A stretch of 64,000 nucleotides of DNA from an uncultured Clostridia bacterium (lineage in GTDB: Bacteria > Bacillota > Clostridia > TANB77 > CAG-508): assembly GCA_947628085.1 (NCBI GenBank), contig CANQYM010000001.1, positions 124,001 through 188,000 on the forward strand, read 5' to 3'. The position numbers and the translations under genes are program-made. Positions 32,910 to 43,726 of this stretch are shown piece after piece (the first letter of the stretch is position 1; the number at the start of each line of letters is the position of its first letter). The notes below the pieces were generated by a model. That model saw only the letters and a program-made list of their open reading frames with translations, was not told where the DNA came from and did not search any database.

Positions 32910-34001
32910 TTATTCTGTTATAGGATCTAAGCTGAATTTAAAGTTATATTCTAGGTTTGTTCCAGATGCATTGTTCTCACAGTCTATATCTTGACCTTCA
33001 ATCCATAAATAAAATCTATATTTTGTTACACCAGCGCCAACAGCACCTAAATACAAACTTGCTTTTTCCGTTTTTCTTGTTTTGAAAATTGTTGCTCCTG
33101 TTTCTTCATTTATTTCATCAAACTTTTCAGCATTTTTAGTTGCTGTAGCTTCTGATAATTCAATTCCTGATCCTTCTGGAATTTCTGCTTTTACACCACT
33201 GTAGTCAATAGCAGTAGTTACATCAGTATCTATCCAGCCTAAAGCTTTACCATTATCATAACCTTTTTTAGTATGTGTATCATAATTTGGCTCCCACATG
33301 AACACTTTTCCACTTGCTGTTGATAATCCTTGAATTCCATCTACATCATCAACATCTGAATTAGTTGAACTTTGTATCATAGCAATACGAGCAGCATTTT
33401 CAAGACCTTTCTTAGCAGTTGCTTCTACATGTTTACCACCTTCATCTTCTGATTCATCATATTCCCATACAGTTCCACCAAAATATAGATGATCTATAGG
33501 AGCTGTATCTTTTAAGAATAAATCAAATGCCATATAGTAACCTGGTGCATATTCTCCTTGTCCATCTCCTAACAAATCTTCACGAAATGTATCTTTATCT
33601 TCTTGTAATGTTGTTGTAAGTAAATATTTACCATATGTTGGAGAGTCTTCCTTTAAATCAGAAGTAGCAACACCATAAAACATTTTTAAATGTCCTTCAC
33701 TGTTTTCTAATACCGTTGAAACCGGTGCCATTAATTTAGGTAACTGATTTACTGAAGTGGTATATGTTTTATACGCATTTTGTATATCCTTATAAGGTAA
33801 TACAGTTTTCCAATCAATTCCATCTGCAGATATTTGTAAACCGCTTGATGTAGCAACATTAACAGTAATATCATCTACATTTACTGTTCTGTTTGCTGTA
33901 AACCAAGCATAAGTAGAAATAATTAAAAATGCAGCTACTAATAATAAAACTACTAGTAAATTGTTAAGTCTTTTTTGACTTGCTTTTGTTCTTTTCTTCA
34001 T
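32910..34001 (-). CDS. TasA/camelysin-like SipW-substrate-type surface protein
   Basis: 363 aa; MKKRTKASQKRLNNLLVVLLLVAAFLIISTYAWFTANRTVNVDDITVNVAT. Confidence 0.75.
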   Translation of the reverse strand: MKKRTKASQKRLNNLLVVLLLVAAFLIISTYAWFTANRTVNVDDITVNVATSSGLQISADGIDWKTVLPYKDIQNAYKTYTTSVNQLPKLMAPVSTVLENSEGHLKMFYGVATSDLKEDSPTYGKYLLTTTLQEDKDTFREDLLGDGQGEYAPGYYMAFDLFLKDTAPIDHLYFGGTVWEYDESEDEGGKHVEATAKKGLENAARIAMIQSSTNSDVDDVDGIQGLSTASGKVFMWEPNYDTHTKKGYDNGKALGWIDTDVTTAIDYSGVKAEIPEGSGIELSEATATKNAEKFDEINEETGATIFKTRKTEKASLYLGAVGAGVTKYRFYLWIEGQDIDCENNASGTNLEYNFKFSLDPITE

Positions 34002-34016
34002 ATTTTCCTCCTATAA

Positions 34017-34715
34017 TTAATCAATATGCTCTTCCGTAATATCCATATGCATTTTTATTTCGCCACCTAACAAAGCATTTGTACAATCAGGATCATCACC
34101 TTCGATAAAAATTACTATCGTGAATTTATCTATATCTCCTGGTGCAAAGTTTTGTCTTGACTCTAATAAGACCGTATTTTCAGAATAAAAAGCTTTAGTA
34201 TCTTGTTCTGGTTCTTCTGTGAATCCATTTTTCTTAGCGTAAACAGTTCTATTCCCATTTAAATATACCATTACTCTAATTGCCTCATCCACATTAAGCA
34301 CAACATCATCTATAGGAATGGTATACCAATAGTTTATATTTTCTTTTCCTTCATTTTCAATATAGAAAGTATAAGCTATGTAATTATCTCCATTATGTGA
34401 GCCCTCAGCCTCCATATCAAGATTATCCGGTAACCAATTAATAGAAATGTTGTCCATCTCAGGAAATTCTTCCGCTTCTAATCTTCTTGATACTACTTTT
34501 CTATTTAATTCTTCATATAGTACTATTCCTCTCTCATTATTTAAAGCTTTATCTAAGCTTACAGTAAATCTTCCTGCTTTATAAATAATTGATAGAATAA
34601 AATATAGTAAAATAAGAAAAATTAATAAAATAAGCAAAGCTAGTCTAATTAATTTAATTTTAAAATCTCGCCTGTATATTTTCTTAGAGGTTGTATTAAA
34701 TTCAAATTTTGTCAT
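34017..34715 (-). CDS. Membrane-anchored extracellular protein of the SipW/TasA-like cluster
   Basis: ORF track gives 34778; the ATG at 34715 (MTKFEFNTTSKK) has a strong GGAGGTGGG RBS; N-terminal TM. Confidence 0.75.
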   Translation of the reverse strand: MTKFEFNTTSKKIYRRDFKIKLIRLALLILLIFLILLYFILSIIYKAGRFTVSLDKALNNERGIVLYEELNRKVVSRRLEAEEFPEMDNISINWLPDNLDMEAEGSHNGDNYIAYTFYIENEGKENINYWYTIPIDDVVLNVDEAIRVMVYLNGNRTVYAKKNGFTEEPEQDTKAFYSENTVLLESRQNFAPGDIDKFTIVIFIEGDDPDCTNALLGGEIKMHMDITEEHID

Positions 34716-35016
34716 TTGAACTACCCACCTCCAAATCTTAGCAATTAAAAATTTTAGACAATTAAATTGAATTTGCATATACTCTAACTTATGTTTAGTT
34801 TAGCACAAACCTCTTAAATACTCAATTACATTACTTTTACATTTTTTTTTCATATATATTACATTTTTTTACTTTAATTGACTATAATATAAGATTATGT
34901 TAAAATTTTTTTGAAAATAGTTAATGAAAAGCTTTATTTATAGCACATTTTACTGTTGCCAATATTAAAGTATTTTTAATTTAAAATGTTAAATTAAGGA
35001 GAATTTTATTTTATTT

Positions 35017-35655
35017 ATGGAAACAAATAAAAAAAATTTTTTTAAAATTTTTAAAATTTTAATTTTTTTATTAATACTTTTACTATTATATTTAACAATT
35101 AGAGATGCCTATTCAAAATATTTAACAGCACATGATAGTCTCACAAAATCGCATATATCGAATTGGCATATTTTATTAAATGATGAAGACATTACATCAG
35201 AAAGAGATTTCTCAGAAATTGTTGAACTTAAAATTGATCAAACCGAAGATATTGAAGAAAATGTTATTGCTCCTACTTCCACTGGTCACATAGATTTAGT
35301 TTTAGATTCAACAGATACTGAGCTACCTTTTAAATATGAAATAGAACCAATTGTAGATGAAAGTGTTAATTTACCAGATTTCAAAATCTATGGTTATTCA
35401 ATAAATAATAGTGATATATTTGAACTCTCTGAAGATGTTCCTAATGTTTCAGATACAGTTATTCCACCTACCGATGCAGAAGGTAATTTTACTAAAGAAG
35501 AAGTTATTAATAATATAGTTTTATATTGTTATTGGTATGATAAGGAAGATAATATTTTAGATAATCAAAATGATGTATTAGTTTCTAAATTAGAAAATGC
35601 TATAGCAAGTGTTGGTTTAAAAGTTAAAGTCACTCAAGTAAAAAATACACCTTAA
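35017..35655 (+). CDS. Membrane-anchored protein, YSKY-type paralog of 43112..43726
   Basis: 212 aa; TM then RDAYSKYLTAHDSLTKSHISNWHILLNDEDIT; compare RYAYSKYVNQVDISKDVNVAQWNVKINDQDIT. Confidence 0.8.
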   Translation: METNKKNFFKIFKILIFLLILLLLYLTIRDAYSKYLTAHDSLTKSHISNWHILLNDEDITSERDFSEIVELKIDQTEDIEENVIAPTSTGHIDLVLDSTDTELPFKYEIEPIVDESVNLPDFKIYGYSINNSDIFELSEDVPNVSDTVIPPTDAEGNFTKEEVINNIVLYCYWYDKEDNILDNQNDVLVSKLENAIASVGLKVKVTQVKNTP

Positions 35656-35677
35656 ATTTTTTAAGGTGTATTTTTTT
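35643..35677. terminator. Bidirectional terminator between convergent genes
   Basis: AAATACACCTTAAATTTTTTAAGGTGTATTTTTTT. Confidence 0.9.
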
Positions 35678-36530
35678 GTGTAGCTTTTACAATTAATTCT
35701 ACAAAAACACTATATTTTCCTTCATTTGCTGGATCTTGCATAAATTCATAAGATTTTTGTCCATAGTAAGTATCTTTTTCATCTCCATCTGCTATTCCAG
35801 TTTCTGAAACTTCTCCTGTTTCAAAATCCCAGTCAACTTGTAAATAAACATTAGTTGCTTCTCCATTAACTAAAATATATTCTTTTTCTGGATTATACTG
35901 TTCCTCATTAAAAAATATTCTTACTTTAAATGGATAATCATTTAAAAGTTTTTCCATTAGCTCTTTTGGTGTATAAGTTACTCTTGAGCCATCATCTAAT
36001 TCATATTCTCTATTTGCTACTATTTCCTCATCAAATACCCTTATTTTATTTATTTCACAAGTAAGAACTGCATCTGTTTCTCCATTATTTCTTGCAATTA
36101 TTTCTTTTTTTGCAACAGGCATTCCAGGATAAACTTGCTCTACTGTAAAGTCAAAGTTCTGGTCTTGATCTACAACTGATAATTCAAAATCCCAACTTTT
36201 AACATGTATATTTACATTTGTAGAAACTACAGATATATATACAAACCAAGCATAAGTATTTACTAGTAGTGCTAAAATTACAGCTAAAACAGTTTTTATT
36301 TTTAATTCTTTTTTTATTTTCTTTTTTCTTCCAATAATACGTTTTTTTCGTTTATCTTCTTCCTGATTTTCTTCTACTGTTTCTTCTGTTTTTTCTTCTT
36401 CGCTATTTTCTGAATTTTCATTTAGCTTATTACTTTTGTTTTCTAGTTGTAGATTTTCTTCAACAGCTTGATATAGAATTTCTTTTTCTAGTTCTTCATT
36501 TATATCGTTTTCAAAATTATCAGTTTGCAT
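35661..36530 (-). CDS. TasA-like membrane protein
   Basis: 289 aa; acidic N-terminus, TM, VNTYAWFVYISVVSTNVNIHVKSWDFELSV. Confidence 0.7.
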   Translation of the reverse strand: MQTDNFENDINEELEKEILYQAVEENLQLENKSNKLNENSENSEEEKTEETVEENQEEDKRKKRIIGRKKKIKKELKIKTVLAVILALLVNTYAWFVYISVVSTNVNIHVKSWDFELSVVDQDQNFDFTVEQVYPGMPVAKKEIIARNNGETDAVLTCEINKIRVFDEEIVANREYELDDGSRVTYTPKELMEKLLNDYPFKVRIFFNEEQYNPEKEYILVNGEATNVYLQVDWDFETGEVSETGIADGDEKDTYYGQKSYEFMQDPANEGKYSVFVELIVKATQKNTP

Positions 36531-36565
36531 ATAAACCTCCTTTCTCTTTACAATTTTACAAGTAA

Positions 36566-37144
36566 TTATTTATTTTCTTCATCATTTTTTTCTTCTTCTT
36601 TAATTTCTTTTTTACATTCAATAAATTCTTTAATTTGTAAAAATACTAAAATTCCTAAAGGAACAAAAACAATAATATAAAATGCTACCATATTTTCTTT
36701 TAATTTAGTAAGTAAACTTAAAATAATACATTTATAAATTACTTTTCCATAAATTTGGTCACCATTAATAACTGGATCTTCAACTTCATTTGCTAAACCT
36801 TTTGTATGGAAAATTTTTCCATTTTCTGTTTCTTCTATTTGAACAATTTGGTGAGTTACAACTCTTCCAGAAAAATCACTTTGATTTCCTAAGTATGTAA
36901 CATCATCGCCAACTTTTAAATCATTTATGTCTACTTCTTTTATAATTAGTAAATCTCCAACTTTATATTTAGGAACCATACTCTCTGTGGCCACACTAAA
37001 TACTCTATATCCACCAAGTGCTATTTGATTTCCAGAAAATCTTTGTAAAGCCAAAAATATGATTATTAAAATTAATAAGATTATACAAATTATTTTTACA
37101 ATTGCTATTATTACATCAAATACTTTTATCTTTTTATCTTCCAT
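36566..37144 (-). CDS. SipW-like S26 signal peptidase
   Basis: 192 aa; ATESMVPKYKVGDLLII, VVTHQIVQI, TKGLANEVEDP. Confidence 0.9.
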   Translation of the reverse strand: MEDKKIKVFDVIIAIVKIICIILLILIIIFLALQRFSGNQIALGGYRVFSVATESMVPKYKVGDLLIIKEVDINDLKVGDDVTYLGNQSDFSGRVVTHQIVQIEETENGKIFHTKGLANEVEDPVINGDQIYGKVIYKCIILSLLTKLKENMVAFYIIVFVPLGILVFLQIKEFIECKKEIKEEEKNDEENK

Positions 37145-37150
37145 ATTTTC

Positions 37151-38272
37151 CTACCTAATATTATTTATTTGTTGAACATATTTGCTAATATACTTTTTAA
37201 ATATTTCTTGAATTTGTTTTGTAGTAACTTGTTTTTTATATTTAATTACTGTATATTGTTTGCTTACAAGATTTTTTAATTGTTCTTCTGATATGCTTGC
37301 ATCTACATCTATTGTTCTTTCTACTATATTAGCAACAAGTTTTTCAATTAATTCTTTTTTATGTTTATTTTTAATTTCAGGGTTATCTATGTTCTGCAAA
37401 ACTAAATAATCTAGTAAAAAAGTTTCGTCTATGTATCTTTTAGATTTTCCTCTTTCCTTATATTCTTTTACATTAGTTGTGTTTTCACTAACTTTTTCTT
37501 TTTCCATTTCTGTAATAAGAAAATCCCAAAGTTTTGCTGCATATTGGAAATTAACATTTTTTAAAATAACGTTATTTTTTCTAAGTGGTGGAGTTATTAA
37601 TGGTACTTTTAGTCTTTCTAATGCTTGATATGTTGAAGTTAAAGTTAAACTAATAACTGATTTTTCTAGTTCTCTAATTCTTTCTAATATTTCTTTTCTA
37701 TCATCTTTTGTATCTACTTCTTGAGTAGATGATGTCATTAAAATTTCAATATCTACTTTATTTTTTCCATTATAAGAATTTCCTTTGTAATCAAATTTTT
37801 TGAAAAATTTTGAAGGTATTCTTCCTTGTTCTATTATTTTCTTTTTTTCTTTTCTTATAATAATTAGCATTTTTTGAATTAAAGTATATATAAATCTATT
37901 TTCATAAGTATTGAATGTTTCTTCCTTAAATACATTAAGTAGTTTTTCTGGTTTTACATCACCATTTTCATCTACATCTTCTATTAAATTAGCATTTTTT
38001 GATAAGTGTTTTATGCTTTCTACAGTAACTTTTTTTATTTTTTCAATTTCAACTATTTCTTCTTCATTTATAATTAATCTGGTAGGGGATCTTAAAATAT
38101 TTTCTAGATATTCTATTGTTCCCTCCATTTTTTCTATCCAAAGACTTTCTATTTTAGGTTTATTAGTTTCTGTTCTTACTGTCATTGTTGATGAAACTTT
38201 TTCTTTAAATTTGTTTACTTTTTTTTCATCAGAATCTGCATAAACTTCAAAAACATCCAAAATTTTATCCAT
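37151..38272 (-). CDS. Possible DUF2357/McrC-like partner of the adjacent AAA+ ATPase
   Basis: 373 aa; FNTYENRFIYTLIQKMLIIIRKEKKKI resembles DUF2357 proteins; adjacent to McrB-like gene. Confidence 0.5.
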   Translation of the reverse strand: MDKILDVFEVYADSDEKKVNKFKEKVSSTMTVRTETNKPKIESLWIEKMEGTIEYLENILRSPTRLIINEEEIVEIEKIKKVTVESIKHLSKNANLIEDVDENGDVKPEKLLNVFKEETFNTYENRFIYTLIQKMLIIIRKEKKKIIEQGRIPSKFFKKFDYKGNSYNGKNKVDIEILMTSSTQEVDTKDDRKEILERIRELEKSVISLTLTSTYQALERLKVPLITPPLRKNNVILKNVNFQYAAKLWDFLITEMEKEKVSENTTNVKEYKERGKSKRYIDETFLLDYLVLQNIDNPEIKNKHKKELIEKLVANIVERTIDVDASISEEQLKNLVSKQYTVIKYKKQVTTKQIQEIFKKYISKYVQQINNIR

Positions 38273-38288
38273 TATGTATCTCCTTAAA

Positions 38289-39833
38289 TTATCCTAATTT
38301 CTTTAATCTTAATACGTATTCTATACATTCTTTCATTTTGCCTTTTCCAAAAGTTTTATCTAGGAAAATAACGAAACCATCTATTTCATCTTTTATGTAT
38401 GCTATATTTAATTGTTCAAGTTTTCTTAATATTTTTTTAGCAATAAAGTAATCTATTCCTTCTACTTCTTCACCGCCACAAGCAACATAAGCTGAAACGA
38501 ATTTTCCTAAGTGGCTTACAATACGGTTACCAAAAGCTACTCTGAAGTGCTTAATAACAAAATTATCCATTTCATTTATTTTCTTCCAGTTTTCTTCTGA
38601 AACAGGATGTTCATCTCTTGCTTGCATAAATAATCTATCAAGATAACTAAAGTTAACATTCATAGGTGCAGTATCTTCTGCAACAAAAGCTTGTCCTTTA
38701 TCGTTTATGTCTATTGGCATAGCTCTATCGTAAACTTTATCTGTAACCATGAATGTAGAATCATCGTTATTGATTGTTCCAATATACCAAGTGTTTGCTG
38801 GTATTTGTATTCTTCCTTCTATAATATGTTTTGGATCATTTTCCCAAGGACTAGCAACTACTTCAATTTTCCACTCATCTCTGTTTGGCATTTCTAGAAT
38901 AGATAACATCTCAGCAAAATAGTACTCAACACGTGCTAAGTTCATCTCATCTAGTATTACTGTATAAACATCATCTGTATATGATGCTGTATATAGTGCT
39001 TCTAGAAGTGGAGTTTCATTAAATTTCTTTGTGAATTCATTGAAGTATCCAAAAAGCTCTGTTCTATCTCTCCAAGACGGTTGAACTGAAACAACACAAG
39101 AATCATGTTTTAAAAATTTTCCCCATGCATAAGCAAGTGATGTTTTACCAGTACCAGAAATACCTTGAAGAATAACTAACTTCGTAGAAGAAAGACCTGC
39201 TATAAAAATTCTTATCATTTGTAAAGAATAATATAAGTGTAATCTAGATGCTGCAAAATTTCTAAATGCTACACATAATTCTTCTAATGTAAAATCATTA
39301 TTATAGTTTTGAACTTTATATTTAGCAAATTTTCTATCTACAAGTTCAAGTCTAGCAAATCTAATTCCATCTCCAAGTTCATTTTCGTCAGAACCCTTAT
39401 TTCCATTTTCGTTATCAAATCCAGAAGAATACTCATCATTTTCTGATGGTGGCAAGCCAAGTTGTGAGACTTTCATTGCCATTATTTCTTCTCTTTCCTT
39501 TGTCATCATTTGTACTTTTTTATTAAGTTCTGCTACTTCTTTCATCATACTTTCTTGTTCTACAATAGTTTTTCTAAATCTAACATATTTTCTTATTAGT
39601 AAATATAGAAGTAAAACTATTAAAATTAGAATAAGAGCTACAGCACCAACTGCTATTGCAACTAATACCCATTCTTGTACAGAAAAATCATTTCTATACT
39701 GACTAATTAGATGAATATATGCTGGTATATCAAATAGTTGTTTAATACCATTTAATATTCCAAACACTATTGTTTTTACTCCACTAAAGAAAGTATTTAA
39801 AAATTCATATAAAAATCTTACATATGTATCCAT
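38289..39833 (-). CDS. Membrane-anchored McrB-like AAA+ ATPase
   Basis: 514 aa; N-terminal TM segment, coiled coil, LQGISGTGKTSLAYAWGKFL, VILDEMNLARVEYYF, YIGTINNDDSTFMVTDKVYDRA. Confidence 0.8.
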   Translation of the reverse strand: MDTYVRFLYEFLNTFFSGVKTIVFGILNGIKQLFDIPAYIHLISQYRNDFSVQEWVLVAIAVGAVALILILIVLLLYLLIRKYVRFRKTIVEQESMMKEVAELNKKVQMMTKEREEIMAMKVSQLGLPPSENDEYSSGFDNENGNKGSDENELGDGIRFARLELVDRKFAKYKVQNYNNDFTLEELCVAFRNFAASRLHLYYSLQMIRIFIAGLSSTKLVILQGISGTGKTSLAYAWGKFLKHDSCVVSVQPSWRDRTELFGYFNEFTKKFNETPLLEALYTASYTDDVYTVILDEMNLARVEYYFAEMLSILEMPNRDEWKIEVVASPWENDPKHIIEGRIQIPANTWYIGTINNDDSTFMVTDKVYDRAMPIDINDKGQAFVAEDTAPMNVNFSYLDRLFMQARDEHPVSEENWKKINEMDNFVIKHFRVAFGNRIVSHLGKFVSAYVACGGEEVEGIDYFIAKKILRKLEQLNIAYIKDEIDGFVIFLDKTFGKGKMKECIEYVLRLKKLG

Positions 39834-39837
39834 TTTC

Positions 39838-40836
39838 TCATCCTTTGTTTTCTAAAATTTTAATATCTTTGTACATTTTTTTATTTATGTCATTATCACT
39901 TACGATAATACAGCTAAATATTTCAAGTATATTTAAATCCTCATTTGATAGTTTTGGCATATTATCATTCGTTTCTAAAGCAAATTTAAAGCCTCTATTT
40001 ATGAGTTTAAATACATCTACTTTATTTTTTATAAAATCATCATAAGTAATATTAAAATAAATTTTATCTTGTGCTGCCTGATTTTCTAATGTTTCTATTA
40101 ATTGATCTAATTTCGTTTTTTTCTTTAATAAATTAACTGAAAAATCACATACATATTTGCTTGCAAAATCACCTTCTATTATTTCGAGCAAAACTTTACT
40201 TGTAATCATTGGATATTCCACAAATAATCTATCTTCTGCAACAATTTCTGTATCAAAAACATTTTGTATAACTTCTTTGCTAAAAATTTCTGGAAAATCA
40301 AAAAAGTAGTTCAGCTTTACTCTATAATAGTTTTTTTGTTTTGGATCAATTTTAGTTATATCTAATTCAAAATCTTCTGATTCATAATATTTTTCAAAGT
40401 TCTTTGATTCGCTTATATCATTTTCTACAGTTTTAGTAAATTCTTCTTTAAAGTTTTCTATTGAAGAAGAGTTTAAATTAAGTGTTTCCGCTCTTTTTTT
40501 GTCTATTGTATCTATAATTTTTTCTATGTCGCCATTTCTTACATTATCAAAATAATAATAATATTTAAAAAACATAAGAGTGTTGTTTATGATTTCTGTT
40601 TTTCTCGGCTCTTCTTCTACTAGTTCATCTCTTTTTCTTTCTAGTGCATCATCTATTCGTTTGTAGAAAAGTCGTATTTTACTATTTAAATCGAAATTAT
40701 AATATCTAGCATTTACATATGTTTGTATAAAATCTTCCACAACTTCTTTATCATATTTACTTTTTAAGATTAAAATACTATATTTTTTTAATCTCTTTTT
40801 TACGTTATTCACATAATTAAAAACAATATTATTCAT
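39838..40836 (-). CDS. Protein of unknown function adjacent to AAA+ ATPase
   Basis: 332 aa intact ORF ending 4 nt before the ATPase start. Confidence 0.75.
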   Translation of the reverse strand: MNNIVFNYVNNVKKRLKKYSILILKSKYDKEVVEDFIQTYVNARYYNFDLNSKIRLFYKRIDDALERKRDELVEEEPRKTEIINNTLMFFKYYYYFDNVRNGDIEKIIDTIDKKRAETLNLNSSSIENFKEEFTKTVENDISESKNFEKYYESEDFELDITKIDPKQKNYYRVKLNYFFDFPEIFSKEVIQNVFDTEIVAEDRLFVEYPMITSKVLLEIIEGDFASKYVCDFSVNLLKKKTKLDQLIETLENQAAQDKIYFNITYDDFIKNKVDVFKLINRGFKFALETNDNMPKLSNEDLNILEIFSCIIVSDNDINKKMYKDIKILENKG

Positions 40837-40838
40837 CT

Positions 40839-41906
40839 TTAGTTCTCCACAACACTTACATTAACTTTAGGTGGTTCAGAAGAATCTGATACTGGATATG
40901 TATAGTCATTTGCAGCTACCTTTTTATAAAACTTTATAACCTTACTTTCTTCTGCATCTATTGCAAATTTAACACTATTTACATAGTCATAACTTTCTCC
41001 AGAGGATTCTACTTTCGTATATGTTACATTACTTGTATCTCTGTTTTCCAAATATATTAATGAGGTTGTATCTAGAACTACTTCCTCTGGATTAAAGTCT
41101 AATAATATACGCATGGAATGACATTTTGCTTTATTTTCATCTGATAGATTAATGTAATCTTGTATATTTACTGTACTCCCAACAATACGACCATCAAATG
41201 CTTCATCCACTGTATAATAATTTAATGTGTTTGTTACTATAACATTCAAATAGGGACTGTATGCTTCATCTTCAATTTGATAACTCATTCCAAGATTTCC
41301 TATTGTAACTTTAAAAGTTCCTTTTAGAGTTTTCTTATATGGTGATGTTGCTTCTGCTGTTACTGTAACAAAAACATAATCATCATTTTCTAATTTTTTA
41401 TTTGGTTTTAAACTAAATTGAAAGTTAAATGAGCTTATATTTGTTTCTGCAAAAATTGTTTTAGAAATTCCTTCAGATTCATTATATTGATCTTCTGTTG
41501 TATCTGCTATAATGAAGTCTATTAAATCTTCATCATACTCTTCTCCATTTGCTTTAAATACTTGATAAGTGTATTTTATTGTATAATTAATGTTTACTTT
41601 TGAAACTTCTTCAATGTTTTTTCTACTGTTCATATTGATAGTAACTGCATAAGGTTCTGCACCAGACCAGTTATCTGCTTCAAAAACAGCTATGTCTTCT
41701 GACAATCTATCACTATTAAAGTAAAAAGCTCTAGAATTGAAATAATAATTTCTAACAACTCTATATACATATCTTGAAAAAGTAATAGATGCAGGTAGAA
41801 TAATTCTAATAAACACTTGTATTACTATGAATAGTAGTATTAAAAAGAATATTAATTTTTTTACACCACCATTTTTTCTTCTAATTCTTGTTTTTGCTTC
41901 TTTCAA
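40839..41906 (-). CDS. Membrane-anchored extracellular protein
   Basis: 355 aa; basic N-terminus and TM, beta-rich Thr/Asn-rich ectodomain. Confidence 0.75.
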   Translation of the reverse strand: MKEAKTRIRRKNGGVKKLIFFLILLFIVIQVFIRIILPASITFSRYVYRVVRNYYFNSRAFYFNSDRLSEDIAVFEADNWSGAEPYAVTINMNSRKNIEEVSKVNINYTIKYTYQVFKANGEEYDEDLIDFIIADTTEDQYNESEGISKTIFAETNISSFNFQFSLKPNKKLENDDYVFVTVTAEATSPYKKTLKGTFKVTIGNLGMSYQIEDEAYSPYLNVIVTNTLNYYTVDEAFDGRIVGSTVNIQDYINLSDENKAKCHSMRILLDFNPEEVVLDTTSLIYLENRDTSNVTYTKVESSGESYDYVNSVKFAIDAEESKVIKFYKKVAANDYTYPVSDSSEPPKVNVSVVEN

Positions 41907-41927
41907 TGTAAACCTTCCTTTTTATAA

Positions 41928-42593
41928 TTAGTCTCCAGTAATAATTTGATGTGAATCAATTGCAATTTCTATACATTCCATTATATTTTGATATTTGTCA
42001 TCTTTTGAATATTCTTCTGGGAATGTTATTTTCATCATATATGTACGAGAAAATGGAGTTCCATATGCTATGTCTAAACTTTCCGTTATTCCTTGCTCTT
42101 TTATGTCTTCTGGTTCATTTGCTAATACTAAATGTTTAAACATAGTATTGTAATCATCCCAATACACATTATCTGTTACTCTTTCTTCAAGTTCTAATTT
42201 ATTTTGAAGATTACTTGAAGTAAGATCTTGGTCTATATATAATTCATATTGAAGTGGTAAATTTGTGGTGGTTCTAATTTTAAGATTACATTTCATATCT
42301 GTTTCTGAAATAACTTCTTTTCCTGTTTCTTCATCAACATAGAAATTTGAAATTGTAAATTTTACATATTGTGTATCACCAGGTAACATATCTTCAATAG
42401 GAATTGTTTTGGTTTCATATTCATCTTTTAATAGATAGAAAGCAACGTCTATATCAGCTGTTGAATTAGCCTCAGATTCATATAATGAAAATGAGTTAAA
42501 AATAATTCTATAAAGGACTAATATAATAATTAAACATATTAGTATTTTGACCCTTTTTGCTTTCTTTTCTCTCAAGTATTTTCCTCTAACCAT
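41928..42593 (-). CDS. TasA-like membrane-anchored protein
   Basis: 221 aa; TM followed by SLYESEANSTADIDVAFYLLKDEYETKTIPIEDMLPGDTQYVKFTISN. Confidence 0.7.
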   Translation of the reverse strand: MVRGKYLREKKAKRVKILICLIIILVLYRIIFNSFSLYESEANSTADIDVAFYLLKDEYETKTIPIEDMLPGDTQYVKFTISNFYVDEETGKEVISETDMKCNLKIRTTTNLPLQYELYIDQDLTSSNLQNKLELEERVTDNVYWDDYNTMFKHLVLANEPEDIKEQGITESLDIAYGTPFSRTYMMKITFPEEYSKDDKYQNIMECIEIAIDSHQIITGD

Positions 42594-42609
42594 CTTTTCC
42601 TCTTTTGAA

Positions 42610-43101
42610 TTAAATTTTTACATCCTTTTTAGTATTTCTTTTGAATAAAAACCATCCTGCAAAAATTGTAATAGTAAGCATTGCTGCAACTTGTGGTGTA
42701 GTTATAATACTAATAATCATTGCTACTGGTATTATAAACACTACCTTTCCAACAACATCATTTGAAGTTATTGGTTCATCTTCCATATTATTTGCATCAC
42801 CTTTTGTTATTATTTGATTTTCTTCCTTTTCAATAACTCTATGTGTTACAAAATTGTCTTTGCTTCTATATGTTATTATGTCATTTACATTTACGTCATT
42901 TGTAAGTTTAACTATTACAATGTCATTTATTTGAATTGTTTCTGCCATACTTCCAGTTATAACTTGAAAAATTGTAAATCCTAAGAAATTTATGTGATCT
43001 TTATTAAAAATTTTAAGTTGTGCATAGCAAAAACAAACAATTATTAAAATTATAATTAATATAATCGAAATAAAATCTATTTTCTTTCCTTTTATTTTCA
43101 T
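42610..43101 (-). CDS. SipW-like S26 signal peptidase
   Basis: 163 aa; ITGSMAETIQINDIVIVK, ITYRSKDNFVTHRVIEKE, TKGDANNMEDEPI. Confidence 0.9.
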   Translation of the reverse strand: MKIKGKKIDFISIILIIILIIVCFCYAQLKIFNKDHINFLGFTIFQVITGSMAETIQINDIVIVKLTNDVNVNDIITYRSKDNFVTHRVIEKEENQIITKGDANNMEDEPITSNDVVGKVVFIIPVAMIISIITTPQVAAMLTITIFAGWFLFKRNTKKDVKI

Positions 43102-43111
43102 TTTTATTCCT

Positions 43112-43726
43112 TTAGTTTGAAAGATATTGTATTACATTTACTTTAATTGGCATTTGTATTTTTGTTCCAGCCAGTTCTGATGCTTTTGAATCGTTTTTGT
43201 TTCCTTCTTCTGTATCTAGGTTTTCCCAAACAACATCAATTTTTAAATTATCTATTGGATCAGATTTTATTTCATCTAATTTTTTGATTGTTTCAATAAT
43301 TATTTTTCCATCTTCATCAAACTGCATTTCTTGTTTAACATCATCTTTTTCTAAGCCTGTTACTCTTAAATTTATATCTGAGATTTCTCTTAACTTAGAT
43401 TCATCTATTTCTATTGTGTATTTTATTGAAACTTCTGTACCTGTTGTGTCTACTTTTAAATTAAAGTATCCTTGCATTCCAGGTGCTACTTTAGGTTTTT
43501 GTACGTGGCTTTCTTCATTCCAAGTAAAATCTTTTATTAGAAATTCATGTACATCTTGTGTTATATCTTGGTCATTTATTTTAACATTCCACTGAGCAAC
43601 ATTTACGTCTTTTGAAATATCTACTTGATTTACATATTTAGAATATGCATATCTTAATATGAAAAATAGTAATATTAATATTAACAATAAAATTAAAATT
43701 TTCTTTTTTTTGCTCACATTAATCAC
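43112..43726 (-). CDS. Membrane-anchored protein, YSKY-type paralog of 35017..35655
   Basis: 204 aa; RYAYSKYVNQVDISKDVNVAQWNVKINDQDIT. Confidence 0.8.
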   Translation of the reverse strand: MINVSKKKKILILLLILILLFFILRYAYSKYVNQVDISKDVNVAQWNVKINDQDITQDVHEFLIKDFTWNEESHVQKPKVAPGMQGYFNLKVDTTGTEVSIKYTIEIDESKLREISDINLRVTGLEKDDVKQEMQFDEDGKIIIETIKKLDEIKSDPIDNLKIDVVWENLDTEEGNKNDSKASELAGTKIQMPIKVNVIQYLSN

